From contig NZ_QRZF01000001.1 in the NCBI RefSeq assembly GCF_003464595.1, forward strand, positions 310,001 through 374,000: a DNA stretch of 64,000 nt. Direction: 5' to 3'. Numbering within the stretch: the stretch's first letter is position 1; every line of letters starts with the position of its first letter. Position numbers and translations under genes: made by a program. Below are positions 52,287 through 61,624 of this stretch, one piece after another. Source of the DNA: Bacteroides intestinalis (GTDB taxonomy: Bacteria; Bacteroidota; Bacteroidia; Bacteroidales; Bacteroidaceae). Under the pieces are notes generated by a model. That model did not search any database. It was not told the DNA's origin and saw nothing but the letters and a program-made list of their open reading frames with translations.

Positions 52287-52500
52287 GTTCTCTTGGAACT
52301 TATATAGTACATAAATAAAAGTAACAGAGATAAAACATAAGTTAAACCTAATAAATAGAAAAAACGCCTATGGAACAAGAACTTACCTAACAGAAAAGAA
52401 TAGCCTCAGCTATTTAAATCAACTATCCTTATCTTTAAATTCGAAGAAGCTATTTTAATTAACAACAAAATCATCAATATTATGAATGAAGATCGCACAA
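52287..52500 (+). promoter_or_regulatory. shared susC leader, copy 3 (box, mini-ORF, hairpin)
   Basis: GTTCTCTTGGAAC at 52287-52299, then AGAGATAAAACATAA, GTTAAACCTAATAAATAG, AACGCCT and a six-codon frame MEQELT with stop TAA (52370-52390). Eight nt later a hairpin has arms AATAGC and GCTATT around CTCA (52399-52414). CCTTATCTTTAA and AACAACAAAATCATCAAT lead to an ATG at 52482 that no longer opens a full susC. Confidence 0.75.
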
Positions 52501-52541
52501 ACAAAAGCAATAGTACATAGCGAAGTACTCAAACTACCACA
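52482..52541 (+). pseudogene. decayed 5' end of a susC gene
   Basis: The ATG at 52482 begins MNEDR, the same first five codons as the SusC genes of loci 1 and 2, but the frame stops at TAG (52518-52520) after twelve codons. Nucleotide similarity to the locus 2 gene continues past the stop: CATAGCGAAGTACTC against CATAGCAAACTCCTC. It is therefore a remnant, not chance. The intact SusC of locus 3 starts 146 nt further on with an unrelated N terminus. Confidence 0.7.
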
Positions 52542-52627
52542 ACTAATGTATTATCCTGTAAGTCATGACAATACAATAGTATAACTATTTTATCCAACAA
52601 AAAAACAATTTAAACCATGAGACTCTT

Positions 52628-55600
52628 ATGAATAGATTTAAAGAAATCTCAATGGGCATAGCTGTTATGCTAATAGTACCTGCTATCAGTATAAATGCCA
52701 GTCCTAACAACATTGCAGGTAAACCAACTTCACCTGCTACTGAAGTAATGCAACAACAGACCCAAATCACTGTTAAAGGTAGAGTTACCGATTCTGCTGA
52801 TGAGCCTCTCGCCGGGGCAAGTGTTCAAATACAAGGAACCGGTCAAGGCGTAATTACTAATGCTGATGGAAACTATACAATCGCTGCAAAACAAGGAGCT
52901 ATACTCAAATTTTCATATATAGGTTGTAAACCACAGTCTGTCAAAGTAACTAAGGCACAAATTAATGTGCAAATGGAAGAAGATGCCAATATGCTAAACG
53001 AGGTCGTTGTTACGGAATTCGGACTAAAACGCGTACAACGTGGTATCGGTTCGTCTGTACAAAAAGTAACTGCAGATGAAATAGCAGAATCCGGACGAGA
53101 TAATTTCATCACAGCACTGCAAGGACGCGTATCAGGTATGAACGTTGTATCCAGCTCCGGTGCTCCGGGAGCGTCAACACAAGTAACGCTACGCAGTATC
53201 ACTTCATTGTCCGGTAGCAACCAGCCGCTTTACGTTGTCGATGGTATACCAATGAACAACTCTTCTTTCTCGGCAAGTAATGGCATGGCTGTAGATGATA
53301 CCTATGATAGCCGTACATTGGACTTTTCATCACGTGGTAATGACTTCAATCCTGAAGATATTGAGAATATCACTGTCTTGAAAGGGGCCGCAGCTGCAGC
53401 ACTCTATGGCTCAAATGCCTCCAACGGTGCAATCATCATCACTACCAAGAAAGGTACAGCGGGCAAGGGCAAGGTTTCATACAGTAATCGTTTCCGTTGG
53501 GATACATCCTATGGATTACCTGATCCACAGACTAAATATTCTAATGGAAATTATGGTGTAACCAACTATTTCAATACAGCTCGTTTTGGTGGACTTTATC
53601 CTGAAGGAACTAAACTCTATAATAATCTTGATCAAATTCTGCAAACAGGATTCACGCAGGTACACAATGTATCAGTGGAAACCGGTACAGAGAAGATAAC
53701 CATGCGTGCAGCCGCTTCATTCACCGATCAGACTGGTACTATTAAAAATACCGATTATCAACGTAGCAACTTCTCTTTATCAGGCAAGGCAGATATTACC
53801 AAGTGGATGCGTTTTGAATCATCCATGCAGTATGCATCTACTCAAAACAATAAAATGCCTAAAGGTACCAGTGGACCACTTTATTATGCACTTCGCTGGC
53901 CGCTTGTGGATGACATGAGTAATTATCTTGACCCAGACGGAGTACACATGCGCTATCCTTACCCATATGTGGACGGAGACATGTACAATCCACTGTTCTT
54001 GATGAATAAAAACAAGTATTATGATGAATCCGACAGAATTATTGGTAACGTAACTGGTATTATCCAGCCGAATTCTCATATTTTCCTTCGGGCACAATAT
54101 GGTTGGGATATAGGTACACAGACATTTGAAACATCAGAGCATCCACTATGGGCTAAAAACAACTATGATATACAACCCAGCCTTGGTGGGGTATACAATT
54201 TGGTTAAAGAAAACTTCTCAGACCTCTCTATGAATATACTTGCAGGTTGGAATGATAAATTCTTTGATGGAAAACTGACTGTAACCGCACAAGTTGGTTA
54301 TCATCAGGTAGAAAATAAAATAACACGCTTGAGTTCTTATGGCAGAAATTACATAGTGTGGGATATGGCTTCTATCAACAACGTAAACCCAAAAACCATT
54401 ATCGCTAAAAAACGTTCTACAATTCGCCGCATTCAGGCAATTTCCGCACAAGCAGAATTTGGCTGGGATAACATGGCATTCATTACCTTACGTGGGCGCA
54501 ATGACTGGGCCTCAACACTGCCTACCGATAACCGGAGTTATTTTTATCCGGCATTGGAAGCATCATTCGTTCTGACAGAATTGCCTATATTCAAAGGAAA
54601 TGAAGTTATAAACTACTTGAAGTTAAGAGGTGCTGTAGCACAAGTAGGTAAAGATACATCTCCACTTTCTATTAATCCAGAACTGGAACCCACAGAACTT
54701 AGAGGAGGAGGCTATAAATATGGGTTCACGGGTCCAAACTCAAAACTGAAGCCTGAGATGACAACCAGTTATGAAATAGGGGCAGAAGGCCGTTTCCTGA
54801 ATGATCGAATCGTTGCAGATTTCACTTATTTCCGCACTCGTTGTACAGATCAGATAGTAAGGGGCTTCCGCTTATCATACGCTACAGGTTTCATATTGAA
54901 CACCCGTAATCTGGGTGACTTTAAAACATGGGGCTGGGAAGGACATATCGATGGAGACATCATCCATAATTACAATGGATGGCGCTGGAATGTAGGTGTT
55001 AATCTTTCACATACCGGTTCTAAGACAATCAAACTCCCAATGGCAGAATTTTATGATACCTATACCAATGGAAATACGGCTGGTATTCGTTTAGGAACAA
55101 TGGTAGGTGATCCTGTTACTTCTATTCATGGTCTTGACTTTGAACGTAATGACAAAGGTGAAGTATTAATAGATCCCACTACAGGAGCTCCACGTGTAAG
55201 TTCAGAATGGACACACATCGGTGACCGCGAACCCAAATTACGTTTCGGTTTCTCGACGGAAGTAACTTTCAAACGTCAATGGCGCCTTAGTGCAATGTTT
55301 TCCGGCAAATTCAAATCAACTGTAATTAATGGAACTGGCCGATATTTAGCACAAAATGGTATCGACTGGGATTCAGTGAAGAAACGCGAGCAAGGCTCTG
55401 TTATTATTCCTGGCGTATTGAAGGATGGTAATGAAAACTCAGAGAATCCGACACCGAACAATATCGCCATCACATACGGTAATTATGGTGGTACGATTTA
55501 CGCGGGCTCTGCCCGGGACTGGGTTCAACCCAACGTCAACTATCTGCGTATGTCAGAATTACGTCTATCGTATACATTTACTGAAAAGTTCCTTAAAAAA

Positions 55601-55798
55601 GCAACTAATGGTCTGCTTAGTTATGCTCAAATTTACGTATCCGGAAGTGATCTCTTCACTATTACCAACTACAATGGTCTGGATGCTGTAGGTAATACAA
55701 TGTCTGCTTCTGCCGGTGGTGTAGGTGGCGAAGGTTACGATACATGGGGAATTCCGAGTCCACGGGGTGTCACATGTGGTTTAAGCATACAATTCTAA
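52628..55798 (+). CDS. SusC-like TonB-dependent receptor (locus 3)
   Basis: A 1056-residue outer-membrane receptor. Start MNRFKEISMGIAVMLIVP gives a signal peptide to about residue 25. Residues about 48-125 are CarboxypepD_reg-like (ITVKGRVTDSADEPLAGASV), the TonB-box region is NEVVVTEFGLKRVQRG, then plug (ALQGRVSGMNVVSSSGAPG) and barrel, ending CGLSIQF. It belongs to a different SusC subgroup (FGLKR type) from loci 1 and 2, yet sits behind the same type of leader with a decayed susC start between. SusD follows after 18 nt. Confidence 0.96.
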   Translation: MNRFKEISMGIAVMLIVPAISINASPNNIAGKPTSPATEVMQQQTQITVKGRVTDSADEPLAGASVQIQGTGQGVITNADGNYTIAAKQGAILKFSYIGCKPQSVKVTKAQINVQMEEDANMLNEVVVTEFGLKRVQRGIGSSVQKVTADEIAESGRDNFITALQGRVSGMNVVSSSGAPGASTQVTLRSITSLSGSNQPLYVVDGIPMNNSSFSASNGMAVDDTYDSRTLDFSSRGNDFNPEDIENITVLKGAAAAALYGSNASNGAIIITTKKGTAGKGKVSYSNRFRWDTSYGLPDPQTKYSNGNYGVTNYFNTARFGGLYPEGTKLYNNLDQILQTGFTQVHNVSVETGTEKITMRAAASFTDQTGTIKNTDYQRSNFSLSGKADITKWMRFESSMQYASTQNNKMPKGTSGPLYYALRWPLVDDMSNYLDPDGVHMRYPYPYVDGDMYNPLFLMNKNKYYDESDRIIGNVTGIIQPNSHIFLRAQYGWDIGTQTFETSEHPLWAKNNYDIQPSLGGVYNLVKENFSDLSMNILAGWNDKFFDGKLTVTAQVGYHQVENKITRLSSYGRNYIVWDMASINNVNPKTIIAKKRSTIRRIQAISAQAEFGWDNMAFITLRGRNDWASTLPTDNRSYFYPALEASFVLTELPIFKGNEVINYLKLRGAVAQVGKDTSPLSINPELEPTELRGGGYKYGFTGPNSKLKPEMTTSYEIGAEGRFLNDRIVADFTYFRTRCTDQIVRGFRLSYATGFILNTRNLGDFKTWGWEGHIDGDIIHNYNGWRWNVGVNLSHTGSKTIKLPMAEFYDTYTNGNTAGIRLGTMVGDPVTSIHGLDFERNDKGEVLIDPTTGAPRVSSEWTHIGDREPKLRFGFSTEVTFKRQWRLSAMFSGKFKSTVINGTGRYLAQNGIDWDSVKKREQGSVIIPGVLKDGNENSENPTPNNIAITYGNYGGTIYAGSARDWVQPNVNYLRMSELRLSYTFTEKFLKKATNGLLSYAQIYVSGSDLFTITNYNGLDAVGNTMSASAGGVGGEGYDTWGIPSPRGVTCGLSIQF

Positions 55799-55816
55799 AT
55801 CATAAACCCTATTAAT

Positions 55817-57736
55817 ATGAAAAATATGAAGAAATTTATAATAGTTCCATTTTTATCTCTACTGATGTTATTCAATACCGGTTGTGACGACTATCTGGAT
55901 GTAAATAAGAATGTTGACTCTCCTGATTATGTAGAAGACTACCTATATCTGTCTGGCATCCTGCAAACTTATCAAGACGTTACGTGGGATTTAACATATG
56001 CTATTCTGCCTATGATTTCCATGTGGAGTTCTACACAGAGTTCATATGGTTCCAATTATGGTAATCACTATTATCCACAAAGTAGTGATACTGGTGCAAT
56101 AATTTGGCGTACTGTTTACTGGAATCAAGGTATGAACCTTGAAAATTTACTGAACCAAGCCATTGAAGCAGAACATTGGCATCTTGCCGGCATTGGTTAT
56201 GCCATTAAAGCATATAGTTGGGATATGCTGACCAAAGTTTATGGCGAATTGCCACTTAAACAGGCATTTGACAATGAACGCGTCCGGTTTGATTATGATT
56301 CTCAGGCTGACATCTATGAAGCTGTCCGTGAATGGGCTCGCAAAGCTATTGAATATTTGGAAATGGAAGATAAAACCGTTTACGGCTCAAAAATCTCCGC
56401 TAATGACTGGGTTTACAAAGGCGACATTACTAAATGGAAAAAGTTTGCTTACGGTGTAATTGTACGTAACCTGTCATCTCTGTCAAACAAATCAGACTTC
56501 CTCGAGAAGTATGCCGATGAATTAATTGAAGCCGCCAATAAATCATTGCAAACATCTGCCGATGATGCAATGGTTGAAATGGAGGGTGGCTCAGCGAGTG
56601 TATCTTCTTCTGGATTTAACAACTTCTGGGGAACGCAACGTGGAAACCTGGGTACCACTTACTATCAACATGATTATATGGTACAGATTATGACAGGAAC
56701 CATACCTAAATATGGAACAGATGGTCAACGCATCAAACAGGCAACGCCTCCTAACCCGTATTATCAATATGAATTGCTCGAAAAGCAATATATAGCAGAT
56801 ACACTGATTAACTTAACCGGCCACTATGACCCTCGTGTAGCAGTTAAATTGAGTACTGACAGTGACCCTGAATACCTCTATATTGACAATCCTGACAGTG
56901 TAAAAGCCCACCAATATTACGGAGGAAGGAACAATACTTCCCGCACCAACCCTGCTGGAATCAAGACCACTCCACATCTTTATGGCCGTACCACAACAGT
57001 AAAGAATTCCACAACATCTTTGCCTAACGATGGCATTGGTCGTTGGATATTTCGTGATGACGCACCTTATGTACTGATGACTGCTGCAGAAATTAAGCTG
57101 TGCCTTGCTGAAGCATATTGGAAGAAAGGTAATAAAGGAGCTGCTTATACAGCTTTCAAAGAAGGTGTTCGCAACGACTTGGATTTCACTGTTACCCCAC
57201 TCTATCCGGGAAACAAGGGAGTTATTGGCGGTGGAGACAAAGTTACTAAGAGTGTCTACAATGCTCTGGCAAACGAATATTATGCCGGTCCCTACGTAGA
57301 AGGATTAGGAGAAGCGAATCTGACTCTATCGCACATCATGCTGCAAAAGTTTATTTCACTTTATCCTTGGGGAGGTATAGAAGCGTGGACCGACTTACGC
57401 AAATATCATTATGATATTCAGTATACTGGTGACTATCCATCCAAGGGTAACGGTTGGGACGCCACACGTTTGATTGAAGTGAAACGTGATGAAGATGCCA
57501 CGAAGGTATTCAAAGGTTACTTCTTGGGTGCTGCCAGAGACATCGAATTCCGAAATGCGGCATATAATCTTTATAATGATGGCTCGCCTTGTTATCGCAT
57601 TCGCCCGCGTTACAATTCAGAGTATACATGGAACATAGAATCATTAGAGAAACTGAAACCGATTTCCGGTACAGCACCCAACTATCAGTGTTCTATCCCT
57701 TGGTTCGCCTACCCAGGTGAATACCCTGAAAACTAA
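55817..57736 (+). CDS. SusD-like lipoprotein, SusD-like_2 type (locus 3)
   Basis: A 639-residue surface lipoprotein. The signal ends LMLFNTGC (cysteine 23), then DDYLDVNKNVDSPDYV, a start typical of the SusD-like_2 branch that partners FGLKR-type SusC proteins. TPR-like helices include HLAGIGYAIKAYSWDMLTKV and YVLMTAAEIKLCLAEAYWK. It is long for the family. The following lipoprotein starts 25 nt downstream. The ligand is not known; peptide- or amino-sugar-linked ligands are possible given the downstream cell-wall enzymes (inference). Confidence 0.93.
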   Translation: MKNMKKFIIVPFLSLLMLFNTGCDDYLDVNKNVDSPDYVEDYLYLSGILQTYQDVTWDLTYAILPMISMWSSTQSSYGSNYGNHYYPQSSDTGAIIWRTVYWNQGMNLENLLNQAIEAEHWHLAGIGYAIKAYSWDMLTKVYGELPLKQAFDNERVRFDYDSQADIYEAVREWARKAIEYLEMEDKTVYGSKISANDWVYKGDITKWKKFAYGVIVRNLSSLSNKSDFLEKYADELIEAANKSLQTSADDAMVEMEGGSASVSSSGFNNFWGTQRGNLGTTYYQHDYMVQIMTGTIPKYGTDGQRIKQATPPNPYYQYELLEKQYIADTLINLTGHYDPRVAVKLSTDSDPEYLYIDNPDSVKAHQYYGGRNNTSRTNPAGIKTTPHLYGRTTTVKNSTTSLPNDGIGRWIFRDDAPYVLMTAAEIKLCLAEAYWKKGNKGAAYTAFKEGVRNDLDFTVTPLYPGNKGVIGGGDKVTKSVYNALANEYYAGPYVEGLGEANLTLSHIMLQKFISLYPWGGIEAWTDLRKYHYDIQYTGDYPSKGNGWDATRLIEVKRDEDATKVFKGYFLGAARDIEFRNAAYNLYNDGSPCYRIRPRYNSEYTWNIESLEKLKPISGTAPNYQCSIPWFAYPGEYPEN

Positions 57737-57761
57737 TGTTTTATTTTAAATAAATAATGAT

Positions 57762-58706
57762 ATGAAAAAAATAAAGTATATAAGCATTGCTCTTTTAGCC
57801 ACCTTCTTTATGGGGTCATGTGAAAAAATGGAAGTGGATTACGATGCCATTCCAGTCGGAGACGATATGGCTCAGTTCCAAATAGGTCATTACACACCAG
57901 TAACGACATCGGCTGAAAATAATATCTATAAGGTAGAGTTGGATGGTAAATTGCTGGCTAACAATACCAATGTATTGAAATACTATAACACAATTCCCGG
58001 TGCGAGCAGGTTCTACTACGCCAAGCCAGGCAAAGCGAATCTGAAGTTGTATCAAGGAACCGATTTAAAGTTAGTATTCGATCAAGATATTACTTTAATC
58101 AAAGGAAAACAAAATGTCATTGTACACGACTATAATACCAGTCCGATCATTCTGGAGCGCAATTTTGATATTCCGTATCCACTGGATCCATCCAAAGCAA
58201 CCTTTGACACAGATACCATCGGCTACATTCGTTTCATTAACTTGATGTATGAAAATGAGGGGCAACCCACCACAATGAAACTACAATATCAATATCAGTA
58301 TACCTTGCATCCGCTTTATACGAATGCAGATAAAGACGCTGGTCTCATTCCTGACGGCAAAAAAGTAGGAGATGCAACGGGAGACGCAACTAAAAGTGCA
58401 TGGCTCAATTTAGGTTCACCTGTCGCCTTTGGTGAAAGTACAGGCTTTCAACCTGTACCTGTAAAAAAGACAACATACATTGCACAGGGAGCTGCCCGCA
58501 TAGATTTTCGCATAGTAGTAACAGCCGCAAATGGTGGCGTACCCGGAGAAACAGTTATGGACAATGTAGATTGGTTACTAAAAGTCAATGGTAAGCTTTA
58601 CACAGACTATTGGAATATTACCATCGGTCGTTATACGACTCATTACTTTGCCGGTCTTCGCAATAAAGCAACCGTTGTAAAAGCATACAGCTATGCCGAG
58701 CATTAG
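57762..58706 (+). CDS. lipoprotein of unknown function, DUF4397-like beta domains
   Basis: A 314-residue lipoprotein with lipid cysteine 20 (ATFFMGSCEKMEVDY). The mature part is beta-rich. Segments such as YKVELDGKLLANNTNVL, GKANLKLYQGTDLKLVF and IGYIRFINLMYENEG recall DUF4397-type immunoglobulin-like folds, but the match is loose. It is third in the locus 3 operon behind SusC and SusD, the usual place for a surface glycan-binding or accessory protein. A hairpin follows at 58756-58804. Confidence 0.7.
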   Translation: MKKIKYISIALLATFFMGSCEKMEVDYDAIPVGDDMAQFQIGHYTPVTTSAENNIYKVELDGKLLANNTNVLKYYNTIPGASRFYYAKPGKANLKLYQGTDLKLVFDQDITLIKGKQNVIVHDYNTSPIILERNFDIPYPLDPSKATFDTDTIGYIRFINLMYENEGQPTTMKLQYQYQYTLHPLYTNADKDAGLIPDGKKVGDATGDATKSAWLNLGSPVAFGESTGFQPVPVKKTTYIAQGAARIDFRIVVTAANGGVPGETVMDNVDWLLKVNGKLYTDYWNITIGRYTTHYFAGLRNKATVVKAYSYAEH

Positions 58707-58755
58707 AAGAGACAAACTGATTTGGAATATCCAGTAAAGAGTTTCCCATCATTTA

Positions 58756-58804
58756 AAAGGAAAGAGGATGTATCTCACAATGAGGTATATCCTCTTTCCT
58801 CTTT
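58756..58804. terminator. terminator after the locus 3 SusCD-lipoprotein operon
   Basis: The stem GGAAAGAGGATGTA / TATATCCTCTTTCC encloses a short loop with an AAAA run before and TCTTT after, so it can act on either strand. Confidence 0.8.
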
Positions 58805-58902
58805 AAGATATCAAACATTGAACAAGGAAACTTTTATTTGCAAATTAATAATTATAATACTAAAAATAATAAAATAAGTGTTTTTGATATTAAAATAAAG
58901 TC

Positions 58903-58910
58903 TATCTTTG
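58903..58910 (+). promoter_or_regulatory. -7 box of the namZ-like promoter
   Basis: TATCTTTG, 35 nt before the ATG at 58946. A TTG ends 16 nt upstream of it. It starts a transcript separate from the SusC-SusD operon. Confidence 0.55.
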
Positions 58911-58945
58911 TTGCTACGAAAATCCTCCTTAACAATAATACTATT

Positions 58946-60112
58946 ATGAAGAAACTTCTGCTACTGACTCTTTTATTGTGCAGTGCCTTCTTGTGTCAAG
59001 CGCAAAAAGATCGAATCATTTTGGGTGACGAACAGACTTCCGAGTATTTTCCCATCCTGAAAGATAAGAAAATCGCTATATTCTCCAATCATACAGGAAT
59101 GATAGGAGACAAACATTTATTGGATGTCCTTTTGGAAAATAAGTTCAATGTGGTTGCTATTTTTTCACCGGAACATGGATTCCGTGGAAATGCAGATGCA
59201 GGAGAACACGTATCCAGTTCAGTAGACTCAAAAACGGGTGTACCTATCCTTTCACTTTATGAAGGTAAAGATAAGAAGCCAAGTAAGGCCTCAATGCAAA
59301 AGTTCGATATTTTAATAATAGATATACAAGATGTAGGGCTACGCTTCTATACTTATTATATAACAATGTGCAGGCTAATGGATGTTTGTGCAGAATATAA
59401 TAAGAAAGTCTTATTGTTAGACCGCCCCAATCCAAACGGACATTATGTAGATGGACCGATTCTGGATATGAAATATAAGTCGGGAGTGGGATGGTTGCCG
59501 ATTCCTATTGTTCATGGAATGACATTGGGAGAACTTGCATTAATGGTAAATGGAGAAGGCTGGTTACCCGGTTCACGCAAATGTGATTTAGCTGTTATCA
59601 AGTGTAAGAACTATACACACCAGACAAGGTATCAATTGCCAATTCCTCCATCTCCTAATCTACCGAATATGAAGTCGATATATTTATATCCGTCCACTTG
59701 TTTCTTTGAAGCAACACCTGTCAGCTTAGGCAGAGGAACTTCACTGCCATTTCAGGTGTATGGACATCCCAATATGACCGGATATAATTATAGCTTCACT
59801 CCAAGAAGTATTCCCGGAGCAAAGAATCCCCCTCAGTTGAATAAACTATGCCATGGAGTAGATCTGAGCAATATGAGTGATGAGGAAATCTGGAAGCGAG
59901 GAGTAGATTTAACCTATGTTATTGACGCCTACCGTAACTTGAATCTGGATGACCATTTCTTCCGTCCATTCTTTGAACTGTTAGTGGGAAGAGATTATGT
60001 ACGGAAAATGATTAAAGAAGGAAAAAGTGCCGATGAAATTAAAGCCATGTGGAAAGGTGATGTTGAAAAGTTCAAGGCACAACGTAAACCCTATCTGCTT
60101 TATGAAGAGTAA
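58946..60112 (+). CDS. namZ: exo-beta-N-acetylmuramidase, NamZ/DUF1343 family
   Basis: A 388-residue exported protein of DUF1343, whose Bacillus subtilis member NamZ (YbbC) releases N-acetylmuramic acid from the non-reducing ends of peptidoglycan fragments. The ATG at 58946 is chosen: it gives a clean signal peptide (MKKLLLLTLLLCSAFLCQAQ), and the longer frame begins upstream of the -7 box. Family motifs: IAIFSNHTGMIGD, FSPEHGFRGNADAG, LIIDIQDVGLRFYTYY, LLLDRPNPNGHYVDGP and a late IPPSPNLPNM. A sodium:solute symporter and an amidase follow on the same strand. Confidence 0.92.
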   Translation: MKKLLLLTLLLCSAFLCQAQKDRIILGDEQTSEYFPILKDKKIAIFSNHTGMIGDKHLLDVLLENKFNVVAIFSPEHGFRGNADAGEHVSSSVDSKTGVPILSLYEGKDKKPSKASMQKFDILIIDIQDVGLRFYTYYITMCRLMDVCAEYNKKVLLLDRPNPNGHYVDGPILDMKYKSGVGWLPIPIVHGMTLGELALMVNGEGWLPGSRKCDLAVIKCKNYTHQTRYQLPIPPSPNLPNMKSIYLYPSTCFFEATPVSLGRGTSLPFQVYGHPNMTGYNYSFTPRSIPGAKNPPQLNKLCHGVDLSNMSDEEIWKRGVDLTYVIDAYRNLNLDDHFFRPFFELLVGRDYVRKMIKEGKSADEIKAMWKGDVEKFKAQRKPYLLYEE

Positions 60113-60153
60113 GTTTATTACCGATATAAATCGTTCAATCGTAAATTAATAGT

Positions 60154-61602
60154 ATGAGCCCGATATCCGTTATTATCACCATTGCCGCTTACTTTGTGAT
60201 ATTGTTCACTATATCCTACATAGCCGGCAGAAAAGCCGACAATGAAGGTTTTTTCGTCGGTAACCGTAAATCGGCCTGGTATGTTGTGGCATTTGCCATG
60301 ATTGGGTCCAGCATCTCCGGAGTGACGTATGTATCAGTGCCGGGCATGGTGGCTGCCAGTAGTTTCGGTTACCTGCAAATGGTATTGGGATTTGTTGCGG
60401 GACAACTAATCATTGCATTCGTATTGACGCCATTGTTCTACCGAATGAATCTGGTATCCATCTATGAATATCTGGAAAATCGTTTTGGCATGTCTTCCTA
60501 CCGGACAGGCGCATGGTTCTTCTTTATCTCTAAGATGCTGGGAGCCGCAGTACGTTTGTTCCTCGTATGCTTGACACTGCAACTGCTGGTATTCGAACCG
60601 TTTGGATTACCTTTCATTTTGAATGTAGCTATTACCGTAGCATTGGTATGGCTCTATACTTTCCGGGGTGGAGTTAAATCTCTGATCTGGACAGATTCAC
60701 TCAAAACATTTTGCCTCGTGGTATCGGTAGTTCTCTGCATCAGTTATATTGCTTCCGATCTTAATCTATCGCTTAGCAGTATGATCAGTACAATTGCCGA
60801 TAGTGACATGTCACGCATCTTCTTCTTTGACGATATAAACAGTAAACAGTATTTCTTCAAACAATTCTTTGCCGGGGCATTCACAATGATTGCCATGACA
60901 GGACTGGATCAGGACATGATGCAACGTAACCTCAGCTGTAAGAACTTCAAAGATTCACAGAAAAACATGATTACGAGTGTTATATCACAGTTCTTCGTAA
61001 TTCTGTTGTTCCTGATGCTGGGTGTATTACTTTACATCTTTGCTGGTAACCAAGGCATTCAGGTAGAAAAGAGCGATGAGCTCTTCCCGTTGATAGCCAC
61101 CGGCAACTACTTCCCTGCAATTGTAGGAATCTTGTTTATCATCGGACTTATTTCTTCAGCTTATTCCGCTGCCGGCTCAGCATTGACAGCTTTAACAACT
61201 TCCTTTACAGTAGATATCCTCGGGACAAAAGGCAGGACGGAAGAAGAAATCGTAAAGATACGCAAGCGGGTACATATTGGTATGGCTGTAATTATGGGTA
61301 TCACGATATTCGTATTCAACCTATTGAATAACACAAGTGTGATTGATGCCGTATATATACTGGCAAGTTACACATACGGTCCCATTCTCGGATTATTCGC
61401 ATTCGGTATATTCATGAGACAGCAGGTTCGCGATAAATATATCCCATTGGTAGCCATCCTTTCCCCTATCCTTTGCTTCATCCTGCAAAAGAATTCGGAA
61501 GCCTGGTTCAATGGGTATCAGTGTAGCTACGAACTGTTGATATTCAACGCTCTGTTCACGTTTATCGGACTCTGCCTGTTGATCCGAAAAGATAAGAACT
61601 AA
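60154..61602 (+). CDS. sodium:solute symporter family transporter
   Basis: A 482-residue inner-membrane SSS-family symporter with about thirteen hydrophobic helices. Typical segments are GRKADNEGFFVGNRKSAWY, FAMIGSSISGVTYVSVPGM, the FTMIAMTGLDQDMMQRNLSCK loop and IGLISSAYSAAGSALTALTTSF. It starts 41 nt after the namZ-like gene, and the amidase gene starts 22 nt after it, so the three are likely one transcript. In Tannerella a MurNAc transporter serves peptidoglycan salvage; import of MurNAc or a muropeptide sugar here is inference from context. Confidence 0.92.
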   Translation: MSPISVIITIAAYFVILFTISYIAGRKADNEGFFVGNRKSAWYVVAFAMIGSSISGVTYVSVPGMVAASSFGYLQMVLGFVAGQLIIAFVLTPLFYRMNLVSIYEYLENRFGMSSYRTGAWFFFISKMLGAAVRLFLVCLTLQLLVFEPFGLPFILNVAITVALVWLYTFRGGVKSLIWTDSLKTFCLVVSVVLCISYIASDLNLSLSSMISTIADSDMSRIFFFDDINSKQYFFKQFFAGAFTMIAMTGLDQDMMQRNLSCKNFKDSQKNMITSVISQFFVILLFLMLGVLLYIFAGNQGIQVEKSDELFPLIATGNYFPAIVGILFIIGLISSAYSAAGSALTALTTSFTVDILGTKGRTEEEIVKIRKRVHIGMAVIMGITIFVFNLLNNTSVIDAVYILASYTYGPILGLFAFGIFMRQQVRDKYIPLVAILSPILCFILQKNSEAWFNGYQCSYELLIFNALFTFIGLCLLIRKDKN

Positions 61603-61624
61603 TAATTAACTTAATACATCATCC

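Noticed and set aside
58838..58945. 36-residue N-terminal extension of the NamZ-like protein
   Set aside because: It would begin upstream of the -7 box at 58903-58910 and would hide the clear signal peptide that starts at 58946.
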